A stretch of DNA of 64,000 nt from Thiotrichales bacterium (GCA_016745035.1 JADGDE010000013.1:1-64000), one strand, 5' to 3'; shown: positions 27,606 to 38,513, counted from the first letter of the stretch. A program made the numbers and translations. Notes: generated from the sequence alone by a model not told the origin.

Positions 27606-28457
27606 ATGAATATTGATTTTAATCTCAGTTTTGAATTTTTCCCCGCCCGCACCGAACAAGGACAAGCCAATTTTTTGGCCGCGCGCGATAAACTGGCGCA
27701 ACTTGCCCCTGAATACTTTTCTGTGACCTTTGGTGCCGGTGGCTCTACCCGCGATCACACCTATGACACCGTGGTCGCTATCGAAAAAGACACCGACATT
27801 GCCGCTGCACCACATTTATCTTGTGTTGGTGCAAGCCGGGAAGATTTGGTCAGCTTATTAGACGCATACAAAACCAAGGGGATTAAACGCATTGTGGCGC
27901 TGCGCGGTGATATGCCTTCTGGTATGGTGCATGAAACGCAGATGGATTTACAATATGCCAATGAGTTGGTCGCCTTTATCCGTGAACACAGCGGCGATCA
28001 TTTTCACATTGAAGTGGCGGCGTATCCTGAATTTCATCCACAAGCGAAAAGTGCCAAGGCTGATATGAACTATTTTCAGCAAAAAGTTGCCGCTGGAGCC
28101 AGTAGTGCCATCACCCAATACTTTTATAATCAAGATGCCTATTTCCGCTTTTTAGATGATTGCGGCAAACTTGGCATTGATATCCCTATTGTACCGGGGG
28201 TTATGCCGATCAGTAATTATGAGCAACTGATGCGTTTTTCTGACATGTGTGGGGCAGAGATTCCACGCTGGATTTCCCACCGTTTGCAAGACTTTAAAGA
28301 TGACCCGGCGAGCTTAAAATCCTTCGGCTTGGATGTGGTCACCAGCCTTGCCCAAGACCTATTGGCCGGGGGCGCGCCAGGACTGCATTTTTATACCCTC
28401 AACCGTGCTGAGGTTTGCGAGGAGATTGTTGGGCGTTTGCGTGGGAGTGAATTTTAA
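27606..28457 (+). CDS. metF: 5,10-methylenetetrahydrofolate reductase
   Basis: 283 aa, usual length for bacterial MetF. SFEFFPART at the start carries the catalytic Glu. FSVTFGAGGSTRD binds folate, then IVALRGDMP (FAD-site Arg/Asp), EVAAYPEFHP and ITQYFYN follow, and PGLHFYTLNRAE ends the barrel. It reduces methylene-THF to methyl-THF for methionine synthesis. Together with folC this makes a loose folate neighbourhood, though the genes are not in one operon. Confidence 0.95.
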   Translation: MNIDFNLSFEFFPARTEQGQANFLAARDKLAQLAPEYFSVTFGAGGSTRDHTYDTVVAIEKDTDIAAAPHLSCVGASREDLVSLLDAYKTKGIKRIVALRGDMPSGMVHETQMDLQYANELVAFIREHSGDHFHIEVAAYPEFHPQAKSAKADMNYFQQKVAAGASSAITQYFYNQDAYFRFLDDCGKLGIDIPIVPGVMPISNYEQLMRFSDMCGAEIPRWISHRLQDFKDDPASLKSFGLDVVTSLAQDLLAGGAPGLHFYTLNRAEVCEEIVGRLRGSEF

Positions 28458-28476
28458 GCAAGGCGGGAGTTGACTC

Positions 28477-28500
28477 GTTCCCAACGTCTTCGTTGGGAAT
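28477..28500. repeat. inverted repeat between convergent metF and prfB
   Basis: GTTCCCAACG / CGTTGGGAAT forms a 10-bp stem with a 4-base loop. There is no T run on either strand. It resembles in outline the GTTCCCA...TGGGAAC hairpin at 41749, so both may belong to one dispersed repeat family. Confidence 0.5.
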
Positions 28501-28529
28501 GCAGATTACGTCGCTTCAGCGGCGCGCGA

Positions 28530-29625
28530 CTATAGCCCCTGAGTCAAACTGGCTTTGATAAAGGGATCTAAATCCCCATCTAAGACCGCTTGGGTATTGC
28601 CGGTTTCATGATTGGTACGCAAATCCTTAATCCGCGATTGATCCAAGACATAAGAGCGGATTTGATTGCCCCAACCAATATCCGATTTGGTTTCTTCCAC
28701 TTGTTGCTGGGCGGCGTTACGTTCTAGCTGTTCTTTTTCGTACAGCTTCGCCTGCAACTGCTTCATCGCTGTGGCTTTGTTTTTATGCTGTGAGCGGTCG
28801 TTTTGGCACTGCGTTACTACGCCTGTGGGCAAGTGAGTAATCCGCACCGCTGACTCGGTACGGTTGACGTGCTGCCCACCTGCACCGCTGGCGCGATAGA
28901 CATCAATACGCAAATCCGCCGGGTTAATATCAATTTCAATATCATCGTCAATTTCAGGGGCTGCAAACACCGCAGCAAACGAGGTATGACGACGGTTGCC
29001 AGAGTCAAAAGGTGATTTGCGCACCAAGCGATGTACGCCCGTTTCGGTGCGTAAGGAACCAAAGGCATATTCGCCATCAAAGCGAATGGTAGCACTTTTA
29101 ATCCCAGCAACATCCCCCGGCGAGACTTCGATTAAATCGGTCTTAAAGCCCCGGCGTTCACCCCAGCGCAAATACATCCGTAACAGCATTTCTGCCCAGT
29201 CTTGTGCCTCTGTGCCCCCCGAGCCAGATTGAATATCCAAAAACGCGGCATGGTGATCCATTTCACCAGAGAACATGCGTTGAAATTCTAAATCTGCCAG
29301 CTTGGCTTCTAGTTCGGCTAAATCGGTTTCAACTTCGCTGACGGTGTCCTCATCATCTTCCGCCTCAGCCATTTCGAGTAAGTCGTGGCCATCATTTAAG
29401 CCCTCATGCAGTTGATCGAGGGTATTGACGATTTTTTCCAGTTGTACCCGCTCTTTGCCCAAGGCTTGAGCGCGTTCGGGGTCTTCCCAGATATTGCCTT
29501 GTTCTAATTCGCGGCTCAGTTCTACCAGTTTGTCTTTCTTTTCGGCATAGTCAAAGATACCCCCTAAGCGTCTCACTGCGCGCTTGCATATCTTTGATTT
29601 GTTGAAAAATTAAATTTAATTCCAT
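28530..29625 (-). CDS. prfB: Peptide chain release factor 2 (programmed +1 frameshift)
   Basis: Starts at the ATG at 29625-29623 ([14 protein letters not shown]), reads 24 codons to an in-frame TGA at 29553-29551, then shifts +1 and continues to 28530, giving 364 aa against 365 in E. coli. Diagnostic motifs are SPF (in [12 protein letters not shown], stop-codon recognition) and [16 protein letters not shown], whose GGQ acts in peptidyl-tRNA hydrolysis. The usual downstream partner lysS is not present; metF lies convergent on the other side. Confidence 0.95.
29551..29565 (-). promoter_or_regulatory. RF2 autoregulatory frameshift site
   Basis: On the minus strand the codons read AGG GGG TAT CTT TGA C. 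This is the internal Shine-Dalgarno-like AGGGGG, a three-base spacer and the CTT slippery codon before TGA, identical to the E. coli prfB site. Low RF2 slows termination at UGA and lets the ribosome shift, so RF2 controls its own synthesis. Confidence 0.95.
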
Positions 29626-29713
29626 GACCTGCTAATCCTATGTTTCTTAGGCGGCGCATGATAGCACAAGCTCGGCGTGATATAAGGTTTCTTTTCTGGT
29701 TTTAGGTTAAATT

Positions 29714-29845
29714 CTGATGTTACGCAAAGGCTTCTTTTTCTGCCTTAAGGGCAGAAAAAACCGCCATTGCTGCACAGCTAAGCTTCACTAGGCAGATGGA
29801 AAATCACACTGTTGTGATAAAAACTGACTTAGTGCCTAACATCAG
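29714..29845 (+). mobile_element. MITE copy 6 (full length, 132 bp)
   Basis: Complete element from CTGATGTTACGC to GCCTAACATCAG. Internal hairpin arms CTGCC/GGCAG are embedded in T5/A6 tracts. It is flanked by TTAAATT on both sides, a 7-bp target duplication. It sits upstream of the giant surface-protein gene, within 85 bp of its start. Confidence 0.9.
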
Positions 29846-29929
29846 TTAAATTTATTTTCGCCTGCTGTTTATCAGTATTGACGTGCTAAAATCATAAGTA
29901 ACATATTATTTTAAGTAGGAATATCGCTC

Positions 29930-32900
29930 ATGAATCAAGATTATTTTTACAAACACTTATTTATGACGGGTTTGTTACCGTTATTACTGGGCTGTTTTAT
30001 TCATTCGACGCTTCAAGCTGCCACTATCAACGTCGATGCGGTCAATTGTACGGTGGCTAAAGCCATCGAAGCGGCAAATAACGATAGTACCGCAGCGGGC
30101 ATGTGTATCTCAGGGAGTGGCGATGACATTATCAATATTCCTAGCGGCACGTTTGTCGGTGCGCCCACCATTCCCATTAGCAGTAATATCACTTTTCAAG
30201 GTGTCTCTGAGGCTAGCAGTATCATTACGGGTGATGAGAACAGTGATGGCAGCGGCGATAAACGCCCTTTTTTTGTTGAAAGCGGCACGGTTGTGTTTCA
30301 AGGTTTAAGCATTGAAAAAGGCATGGCAAAAGGCGGTGATGCCAACAACGGTGGTGGCGGCGGCGCTGGCATGGGCGGGGCTATTTTAATTTATGATGCT
30401 GATGTTACCTTGATAAACGTCACACTTGATAATAACCAAGCTGTTGGCGGTTTAGGGAAAAATGGCGGCAAAGGCGGCGGTGGCGGTCTCGGAGGCAATG
30501 CCGCGAAAAGTGCAGGCTGGGGAGGCGCTGGCGGCGGTGGCTTTTATGGCAATGGTGCGAATGGTTCAGGCAGTACCCGAGGCGGTGGTGGTGGCGGTCT
30601 CGCTACCAATGGTCAAACCAATGGCACAGGCGGGGCTGATGCCTTTGGTAGTGGTGCAGGGACTGCGGGTTCTGGCTCCAATGGAGGTAATGGTAGCTAT
30701 GGTGGCGGCGGTGGCGGCGGTGAAGGATCTGGCACTAAGATTGGTGGCAATGGCGGCTTTGGCGGCGGCGGTGGCGGTGCTGATGGACAAGCGCGTGGCG
30801 GTCATGGTGGCTTTGGTGGCGGTGGTGGCTCTGGTACCAGTAGTCCAGATGGTGCAGGTGGCAATGGTGGCTTTGGCGGTGGTGGCGGCTCTGCTGGCAG
30901 TAACACACCGAGCTTAGCAGGCGGTGATGGTGGCTTTGGTGGTGGAGGTGGTCGTGCCAATGGTGTCGGTGGTTTTGCCGCCGGCAATGATGGCGGCGGT
31001 GGTGCAGGTCTTGGTGGTGCTATTTTTATTCGCGCTGGGACATTAACACTGCAAGCGGTCACGTTTAATAACAACAGTGCAACAGGTGGGGCTGGGCGTA
31101 ACACACCGACAAATGATGGACAAGGCTTAGGCGGTGCTTTATTTGTCATGCATCTCACCAGCAACCCCAATGGTAACCAACAAGCTATGCCCGTGGCTTT
31201 ACCAACCGTACATGCAGATCCTTGCAGTGTTAGTTTTTCTGGTAATGCGGCAGTCAACACAGCTACTAGTGCCAATGATACCCATGATTTTTATATTGCC
31301 AGTGGCAGCGAAAATATCATCACGAGTGCGGCTGGCTCTTGCCCACCTGTATTTGACTCCAGTGAAATCACCAGTGCCACCGCAGGCACAGCCTATAGTT
31401 ACAGTATTAGCACCAGTGATATTGAAGGGGATGGTTTAAGCATTAGTGCGCCGACCAAACCCGCTTGGTTAAGCCTCACAGATAATGGCGATGGCACAGC
31501 CACGCTCAGCGGTACAGCAGATGGGGGAGATGCAGGCGCAAACAGTGTCAGTCTGCAAGTCACAGATGGCACATCGAATGTGACGCAAGACTTTGATATT
31601 AATGTTTCTTGCATCAATAACCCTATGGTGACTAATAATGGTGATACTGGCACAAATTCGCTGCGTTGGGCAATGGGTGTTGCATGTACTGGTGATACTG
31701 TCAGCTTTGATAATGATTACACTATCACCTTAGCAAGCCCATTAAATATAGATAAAGATTTAAGCATTGATGGTGCAGGAAAAAATATTACCATCAGTGG
31801 CAATAATGGCGTGCGCGTTATGAGTGTTAGTAATGGTACGGTGGTCTTGAATCAATTAAATCTTGTGAATGGTCGTGTTGTGGGTGGCTCGGGCGCGGGC
31901 TTACAAATTAGCGGGGCGAGTACCCTTGTCACTGTCACCGATAGCACTTTGGATGGTCACCGAATTGTCAGTACAGGCGGACATGGGGGCGGCGCGATTG
32001 ATGTCAATTCAGGTGCAATCTTGACACTTGAGCGTTCCACATTAAGCAATAATGAAGCTGACGAAGGAAGTTCTTCTGGTGATGGCGGGGCGGCTTATGT
32101 TAATGGCGCATCCAGCGTACTGACCTTGCGTAACAGCACCGTGATAGCTAATGAAGCCAGCGGCGATGGCGGGGCTATCCGAAATGGGAGTGATAGCAGT
32201 TTAATTATTGAAAACAGTACCATTGCAAATAATACCGTTGGGATGTTCCAACCTGGCATTAGTAACAGTGGCACATTAGAGATTCGTAATTCTATTTTAG
32301 CTAATAATACAGGTGGGTTTGGCTCAGATTGTAACAACAGCGGCACATTCAGTGTCAATATCAATAATTTGATTGAAACAGGTAATTGCAGTGGTTCTCT
32401 TAACTCTGATCCTAATTTAGCCGGACTGGCAGATAACGGTGGCAATGTACACACCATGGCTTTGTTGTCAGATTCCCCAGCTATCAATGCGGGTGATAAT
32501 GCTAGCTGTACCGCCGCAGATGCCCGTGGTATTACTCGCCCGCAAAGCACTAATTGTAGTCTCGGAGCCTATGAAAAACGCCCACCAGCTTTTTCTAGTA
32601 CCGAAGTGAGCACAGCAACGGCGGGTACGGCTTACAGCTATAGTATCACCAGTACCGATAATGAAAGCACTGATGGGGTATCGCCTGTTATCACAGCCCC
32701 CACTTTGCCAGCTTGGCTAAGTTTTACCGATAATGGCGATGGCACAGCAAGCTTAAGCGGCACACCTTCAAGCGCAGATGTTGGGGCTAATGCGGTGGTC
32801 TTAAGTTTGAATCAAAACACGGAAAACGTGAGCCAAAGTTTTGATATTACCGTCAGTTGTGTCAACAACCCCGTTGTGACTAATAATAATGACTTAGGGT

Positions 32901-35900
32901 CAAACTCTTTACGTTGGGCAATAGCGGCGGCTTGTGATGGCGATAGCATCACTTTTGATGCCGATTACACGATTACGCTTGCCAGCGATTTACCCATTAA
33001 TAAAAACCTAATCATTGATGGCGAGACGAATAGCATTCGCATCAGTGGCAATAACAGCACATCTATTTTTTATATCGGCTCTGGTAGTGTTCAGTTTAAA
33101 AGATTGACTCTTGAACAAGCAACATTAACTAATGATCATGGTGCTGCCTTATATGTCAATAGCAGTGCGGCTGTGTTGTTGCAATATGTGTTATTCCAAA
33201 ATAATACGGTAACAGGTACAGGGCTTGGCGCGGCAATTTACAATAATGATGGTGCTATCAATATCTATAGCACGGTATTTTTTAATAACAGCGCTGATGC
33301 CGATGGCGCAGCAATCTATAACGGTGGCTCTGGCAGTGCGGAGTTGAAACTATTTGATAGTGATTTTGCTGATAATAGTGCCGGAGGTAATGGCGCGGCA
33401 CTGTATAACGCAACGGGCACAGCCTATGTCATCAGCACTACCTTATATAATAATTCAGCCACAGCCGAGGGCGGCGGTGTTGCTAACCTCGGTACAGCGC
33501 ATGTCTTAAACAGCACTTTGGCTAACAATTCCAGCGGGGTGTATAGCAGCGGCACTTTGCATCTAAAAAATAGCTTGATTGCCGATAGCAGTGCTTACGA
33601 TTGCAATGCGACCTTGGCTAGCAATGTCAGTAATCTCATCAAAGACAATAGTTGTTCCCCCAGTATTTTTGACGACCCCCTATTAGGCGCTTATCAAGAC
33701 AATGGCGGTGCTGTCTACACCTTGGCACTGTTACCCGGCTCACCTGCGGTTAATGCCGGTGATAATGCGGTTTGTGCGGATGCGTTAACCGTGAATAATT
33801 TTGGCTCGCGTGCTATCAGCCGCCCCCAAAGCACGAATTGTAGTATTGGCGCGTATGAAAAACGCCCACCGGCTTTTGCTAGCACCGCAGTCACGGCGGT
33901 AACCGCAGATAGCCCTTATAGCTATAGCATTACCAGCACGGATAACGAACCCACCGACGGTGCATCTCCCAGTATTAGCGCCCCCACTTTGCCTGCTTGG
34001 CTGAGTTTGACCGACAACGGTGATGGCACAGCGACCTTGAGCGGCACACCTGCTGGCGCAGATATTGGCACAAATGCCGTGGTCTTAAGTTTGAATCAAA
34101 GCACAGAAAATGTGACTCAAAGCTTTGATATTAACGTGGCTTGTATTAGCAATCCGGTGGTAAGTAGTAATGCTGATTCAGGGCTAAACTCCCTGCGCTG
34201 GGCGATTGAAGTCGCCTGTGTAGGAGATAGCATCAGCTTTGATAATGATTACAACATCACCTTAGCTAGCCAATTAGTCATCGATAAAGATTTAAGTATT
34301 AATGGCGGGGCAAACAAAATCAGTATCAGTGGTGATGACAGTGTGCGGGTATTTAATATTACAGCAGGCACAGTAAATCTAAGTCGCTTAACCATTAGCA
34401 ATGGCAATGCAGTGGGACAATATGGGGGGGGTATTTTAGTCGGTAATAGTCACTTAAGTATCAAAGACACTACCTTTAGTAACAATACAGCAACAGTGGG
34501 CGGTGCAATGAAGGCTGTCGGAGGAACATTATCACTGACTATTGAAAACAGCACTTTTTCTGGTAATGGCAGCTCGTCTACACATGGGGGTGCGTTAGAT
34601 TTTAGTAGCGACGCGCTCATTTACAATAGCACTTTTTATAACAATCAAGCTTCTATCGGTGGCGGCGCACTTAATATTAACCCGGGTTTAACCATTACGA
34701 TCAAAAATAGTACTTTTTCTCATAATGGCACACATACCCTTCGCAGTCATGGCGGTTTTTTAGATTTAAGCAATAACATTATTGCTAATAGTAGCGCTGG
34801 CAGTGATTGTTATTTTTATGATGGCAGTGGTGGTATCAACAATAATGTAAATAGCCTAATTGAGGATGGTTCTTGTAGCACTACGCCAACAGATGATCCC
34901 AATTTAGGCAGCTTACAAGATAATGGCGGCACAGTACAAACGATGGCACTGCTGCCTGATTCTCCTGCCCTAAACACTGGCAATAACACGGCTTGTGCGG
35001 ATGCGAGTACGGTTAATAACCTAGATGCCCGTGGTATCAGCCGCCCTCAAAGCACCAATTGTAGCATTGGCGCGTATGAAAAACGCCCGCCCGCTTTTGC
35101 CAGCACCGCAGTCACCGATGTCAATGAAGACAGTCTTTATAGTTATAGTATTAGCGTCACTGACAACGAAAGCAGCGATGGTTTTTTTGCCGCTATTACT
35201 GCATCAACCCTACCCGCTTGGCTGAGTCTGAATGATAACGGCAATGGCACAGCCACGCTTAGCGGTACACCAACGCAAGCAGAGGTCGGCTCACATAATG
35301 TTGTTCTCAACTTAAACCAAACGACAGAAAACATACAACAGAGCTTTAGTATTTTGGTCGCTGAAGTTAACGACCCACCGACTTTAAGCACATTTAATAG
35401 CACTTTAGGCTCGGTCATTATCGGCGCAGAATTAGAAATAAAATTTGCTGATTGGTTAGCATTAAGTGATGCCAGTGATAGCGATGGCACGGTTGCTGGG
35501 TTTATTGTCGATAAGGTCAGCAGTGCTAGCTTGAAAATAGGTAACTCGGCGGCAACCGCAACAGCGTACGCGTCAGCGACTAACGATCGCATTGATACCA
35601 ATAACCATGCTTACTGGAAACCCTCTCAGGTCGGGGCTAACAGTTTAGACCTTAAAGCCATAGATGATTTAGATTTAAGTTCCACTTCAGCGGTGGCTTT
35701 AAGCTTATTAGTCAATCCTCTGCCTGTTTATACGCTCTCGGCTAATATTGTGGGTGAAGGAACAGTCATTGGTGAAGGGAATTATACCAGTGGTCAGCAA
35801 ATCACTTTGCAGGCACAACCCCAAGCTGGCTGGATCTTTGAGAGCTGGGGCGGCAGTTGTGATGCCAACGGGCTTGTCAATATAACTTATCATCACACTT

Positions 35901-38476
35901 GTCAGGCGGTTTTTTCGCAACTCAGCTTTAATCTCAATGTCAGCATCCAAGGACAAGGCACAGCCAGCTATCAAAACAGTCATTTGAGCTACAGCAACGC
36001 CACGATTACCCCTCAAGCTGTCAGCAGTTGGCGCGTTGCCAGTTGGAGCAGTGCTTGTGCCAATGGCAATGTATTAATGGACAGTGATAAAAACTGTAAC
36101 TTAATTTTTGAGCCGATTACTTACCAACTCAGCGCCACTATTGAGGGCGAGGGTCGTATTAGCGGTGAGGGTGTTTATCCCTTGGGCGAGAGTGTACAAC
36201 TCAGCGCCACGGCAGCGGATAACTGGCGTTTTGAGCGTTGGAGCGCGTCTTGTGCTGGCGGACAAGTGCTTATGGATGCAAATAAAACCTGCCAAGCCGT
36301 GTTTGTGCGTAAACAATTTGCACTCTCGGCTGGCGTGGTTGGTCAAGGCAGTGTTAGCGGCACAGGCACCTATGAAGCGGGGACGCAAGCCAGCTTAACG
36401 GCAAGCGCTGCTGAACATTGGCATTTTAGTCATTGGGACAGTATTTGTCCTGATGGCAAGGTGCTGATGGACAGTGATAAAAACTGCCAAGCTACCTTTA
36501 TCCCTCTGTATACCTTAAGTCTCAATAGCACGGGTGAAGGCAGTATCAATGGCGCGGGTGAATACCCCGAAAACCAAACGGTCACCGCAGAAGCACAGCC
36601 AGAAAAAGGCTGGGAAGTCACTTGGTCTGGAGATTGTGACGACAATGGCACGGTGTTAATGAATGCGGATAAAAGTTGTACAGCTAACTTTGAGCAACAA
36701 CATTTTAATTTAACCGTCAATATTATAGGGCAAGGCGATGTGAATAATGATGGTGAACATCCCTCTTTCAGTCGTATTGTTTTAAGTGCTGTACGTGCCG
36801 ATGGCTGGTTGTTCACGGGCTGGGGTGGCGATTGTAATAGCGATGGTGTGGTGGTTTTAGATGCCGATAAAATTTGTAGCGCCACGTTTGAGTTGATGCC
36901 ACCACCAGGCACACCCAACCCTGTGGCAGACCTCGCCCCCGAAGCTTTCTCACAGATCACCGCAGAGGTGTTGGCAAATACGGATCCAGTGACTTTAAGT
37001 TTATTAGATGATGAACAAGTGGCTGAAATTCCCCTAGAAGCGTTTCAACACATCAGTGCCGAACAACTAAGTAATTTAGCCCCTGAGGCCGTTGCTGGGA
37101 TCAGCCCTGAACAATTGGCAAGCTTGCCGCCAGAGGCGCTTAGTGATCTCAATGCCAATAGTTTAAGTGCGATTAACCCCTTGAGCTTACAAACTTTGGA
37201 TAATGCGCAAATTTTAGCCCTGAATCCAGAACAAGTCAGTATCATGAGCAGTGAAGAATTGAGTCAATTGCTAACCAATGTTGCACCTGAACAACTGACC
37301 CCAGCGCAAGCACAAGCTTTGATTCCTGATGACTGGAGCATTGATCTGGAAACCGGTGAAATTACCGTCCCACCAGGCAGCCCAATTCGTTTACGTAGCA
37401 GCATACCCACTGACTTAGCGAGTAATATCAATTATCCCCGTGAAGGCATAGTTGACTTAAACACGAATCTAGCTATTGGTGGTAATAGCACCCGCCCTAG
37501 CGCACTTGAGGGGATGCAACAAAGTCTACAAAGTAGTCCTGAGACACAAAATCAATTTGATTTTGTCATGACTCAAAGTGATAACCGTGTCTTAAATGTA
37601 CAAGCAAAAGCCGATCAAGATTTTAACTTTGCCTTTGTCCCTGACCCGGATGCGATGTTTCAAGTCGATGGTGCGGTAGAGGTTGGCTTACACCAAGATG
37701 AAAGCGGCTTTTATAGCGTGGTAACTGCCAGCGGGCAAAGCTATCGTATTTTGCCAGCACCTGCCAACCCCGAGGCCTTGCCCGATATTTTGGGGGCAGA
37801 TAGCCAAATTCAGTTTACCCCCCAAGGCATGGTATTTTTTGAAGCCGACAACAATCGCCGTGCTGGACGCTCTCGTCGGGTTGTCGTGTTTGACCCCGTG
37901 ATTGAGCCTGTGCCCGAAGAATTTCAAATTTGTTTTGACCGCTACCAAGAACCAGAAAAATATCGCAATCTCCCGGCTGAAATAGAAGCCTTATGTGAAG
38001 GTATCGGCGGTGTACAGTTCCCGGGTAGCACACGGCGAGCAGGTCAAAGCGTGGCTAAAATTACGTATCCCGACGGGCGTAGCCAAAAAATCACCCCTGC
38101 CTTTTTGGAAGCCGATCAATTTATTGAGTTGGGTAAACAATTTGAAGAAGTTGAGCATATACGCCACAATGCCAATGGCACGTTTGTGGTGCATTTTGCT
38201 GGACAAACATATGTTATCGCTCCGCGTTTTGAGGTCGGCAGCCAAACCGAAGCGCGACAAGAAGCGGAAATTGTCGTAGAAGGGGGTATTCGTTACCATC
38301 TACCTTTTGCTGAAACCAGCGATAACCGTCGCGCTGGGCGCAGCCGCCGTGTTTTAGTTTTTGACCCAGTCATAGAACCGATGCCAGAAGACATGTGTAC
38401 CGAAGAAAGCCCGGGGATATTTATTTGTGATTTTGGTGATGGCGTACTCAAGCGCTACCCCGATGCCACATGGTAA
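29930..38476 (+). CDS. Giant repetitive secreted/surface protein (2848 aa)
   Basis: Signal peptide (~1-31, ending STLQAA). A CSLREA-like opening (VNCTVAKAIEAAN) precedes parallel beta-helix turns. Gly-rich region at ~137-360. Then putative-Ig (He_PIG-type) domains of the form YSYSI...LPAWLS..DNGDGTA.LSGTP alternate with beta-helix modules that each restart with SLRWA. The phrase STNCS-GAYEKRPPAF recurs at ~32560, 33840 and 35060. Six divergent InlB-B-type repeats follow (35720-36890; GEG..GEG...F..W...C). Next is an array of short PE-AL/ISPEQL-type units (36920-37330). The C-terminal region holds a duplicated RRAGRSRRV-VFDPVIEP motif. No membrane anchor or sorting signal is clear. Role probably adhesion or sheath/matrix; this is an inference from architecture. 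Confidence 0.85.
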   Translation: MNQDYFYKHLFMTGLLPLLLGCFIHSTLQAATINVDAVNCTVAKAIEAANNDSTAAGMCISGSGDDIINIPSGTFVGAPTIPISSNITFQGVSEASSIITGDENSDGSGDKRPFFVESGTVVFQGLSIEKGMAKGGDANNGGGGGAGMGGAILIYDADVTLINVTLDNNQAVGGLGKNGGKGGGGGLGGNAAKSAGWGGAGGGGFYGNGANGSGSTRGGGGGGLATNGQTNGTGGADAFGSGAGTAGSGSNGGNGSYGGGGGGGEGSGTKIGGNGGFGGGGGGADGQARGGHGGFGGGGGSGTSSPDGAGGNGGFGGGGGSAGSNTPSLAGGDGGFGGGGGRANGVGGFAAGNDGGGGAGLGGAIFIRAGTLTLQAVTFNNNSATGGAGRNTPTNDGQGLGGALFVMHLTSNPNGNQQAMPVALPTVHADPCSVSFSGNAAVNTATSANDTHDFYIASGSENIITSAAGSCPPVFDSSEITSATAGTAYSYSISTSDIEGDGLSISAPTKPAWLSLTDNGDGTATLSGTADGGDAGANSVSLQVTDGTSNVTQDFDINVSCINNPMVTNNGDTGTNSLRWAMGVACTGDTVSFDNDYTITLASPLNIDKDLSIDGAGKNITISGNNGVRVMSVSNGTVVLNQLNLVNGRVVGGSGAGLQISGASTLVTVTDSTLDGHRIVSTGGHGGGAIDVNSGAILTLERSTLSNNEADEGSSSGDGGAAYVNGASSVLTLRNSTVIANEASGDGGAIRNGSDSSLIIENSTIANNTVGMFQPGISNSGTLEIRNSILANNTGGFGSDCNNSGTFSVNINNLIETGNCSGSLNSDPNLAGLADNGGNVHTMALLSDSPAINAGDNASCTAADARGITRPQSTNCSLGAYEKRPPAFSSTEVSTATAGTAYSYSITSTDNESTDGVSPVITAPTLPAWLSFTDNGDGTASLSGTPSSADVGANAVVLSLNQNTENVSQSFDITVSCVNNPVVTNNNDLGSNSLRWAIAAACDGDSITFDADYTITLASDLPINKNLIIDGETNSIRISGNNSTSIFYIGSGSVQFKRLTLEQATLTNDHGAALYVNSSAAVLLQYVLFQNNTVTGTGLGAAIYNNDGAINIYSTVFFNNSADADGAAIYNGGSGSAELKLFDSDFADNSAGGNGAALYNATGTAYVISTTLYNNSATAEGGGVANLGTAHVLNSTLANNSSGVYSSGTLHLKNSLIADSSAYDCNATLASNVSNLIKDNSCSPSIFDDPLLGAYQDNGGAVYTLALLPGSPAVNAGDNAVCADALTVNNFGSRAISRPQSTNCSIGAYEKRPPAFASTAVTAVTADSPYSYSITSTDNEPTDGASPSISAPTLPAWLSLTDNGDGTATLSGTPAGADIGTNAVVLSLNQSTENVTQSFDINVACISNPVVSSNADSGLNSLRWAIEVACVGDSISFDNDYNITLASQLVIDKDLSINGGANKISISGDDSVRVFNITAGTVNLSRLTISNGNAVGQYGGGILVGNSHLSIKDTTFSNNTATVGGAMKAVGGTLSLTIENSTFSGNGSSSTHGGALDFSSDALIYNSTFYNNQASIGGGALNINPGLTITIKNSTFSHNGTHTLRSHGGFLDLSNNIIANSSAGSDCYFYDGSGGINNNVNSLIEDGSCSTTPTDDPNLGSLQDNGGTVQTMALLPDSPALNTGNNTACADASTVNNLDARGISRPQSTNCSIGAYEKRPPAFASTAVTDVNEDSLYSYSISVTDNESSDGFFAAITASTLPAWLSLNDNGNGTATLSGTPTQAEVGSHNVVLNLNQTTENIQQSFSILVAEVNDPPTLSTFNSTLGSVIIGAELEIKFADWLALSDASDSDGTVAGFIVDKVSSASLKIGNSAATATAYASATNDRIDTNNHAYWKPSQVGANSLDLKAIDDLDLSSTSAVALSLLVNPLPVYTLSANIVGEGTVIGEGNYTSGQQITLQAQPQAGWIFESWGGSCDANGLVNITYHHTCQAVFSQLSFNLNVSIQGQGTASYQNSHLSYSNATITPQAVSSWRVASWSSACANGNVLMDSDKNCNLIFEPITYQLSATIEGEGRISGEGVYPLGESVQLSATAADNWRFERWSASCAGGQVLMDANKTCQAVFVRKQFALSAGVVGQGSVSGTGTYEAGTQASLTASAAEHWHFSHWDSICPDGKVLMDSDKNCQATFIPLYTLSLNSTGEGSINGAGEYPENQTVTAEAQPEKGWEVTWSGDCDDNGTVLMNADKSCTANFEQQHFNLTVNIIGQGDVNNDGEHPSFSRIVLSAVRADGWLFTGWGGDCNSDGVVVLDADKICSATFELMPPPGTPNPVADLAPEAFSQITAEVLANTDPVTLSLLDDEQVAEIPLEAFQHISAEQLSNLAPEAVAGISPEQLASLPPEALSDLNANSLSAINPLSLQTLDNAQILALNPEQVSIMSSEELSQLLTNVAPEQLTPAQAQALIPDDWSIDLETGEITVPPGSPIRLRSSIPTDLASNINYPREGIVDLNTNLAIGGNSTRPSALEGMQQSLQSSPETQNQFDFVMTQSDNRVLNVQAKADQDFNFAFVPDPDAMFQVDGAVEVGLHQDESGFYSVVTASGQSYRILPAPANPEALPDILGADSQIQFTPQGMVFFEADNNRRAGRSRRVVVFDPVIEPVPEEFQICFDRYQEPEKYRNLPAEIEALCEGIGGVQFPGSTRRAGQSVAKITYPDGRSQKITPAFLEADQFIELGKQFEEVEHIRHNANGTFVVHFAGQTYVIAPRFEVGSQTEARQEAEIVVEGGIRYHLPFAETSDNRRAGRSRRVLVFDPVIEPMPEDMCTEESPGIFICDFGDGVLKRYPDATW

Positions 38477-38513
38477 GCATTATTTTCTACCGCAAACGCT
38501 CGCTTGTTATCCG

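Noticed and set aside
29735..29760. MITE hairpin as a bidirectional terminator
   Set aside because: T tracts precede and A tracts follow the stem on both strands, the opposite of an intrinsic terminator.
30802..31275. Pro-rich 157-aa frame antisense to the Gly-rich region
   Set aside because: It is the reverse reading of GGxGG codons; no start context and no independent support.
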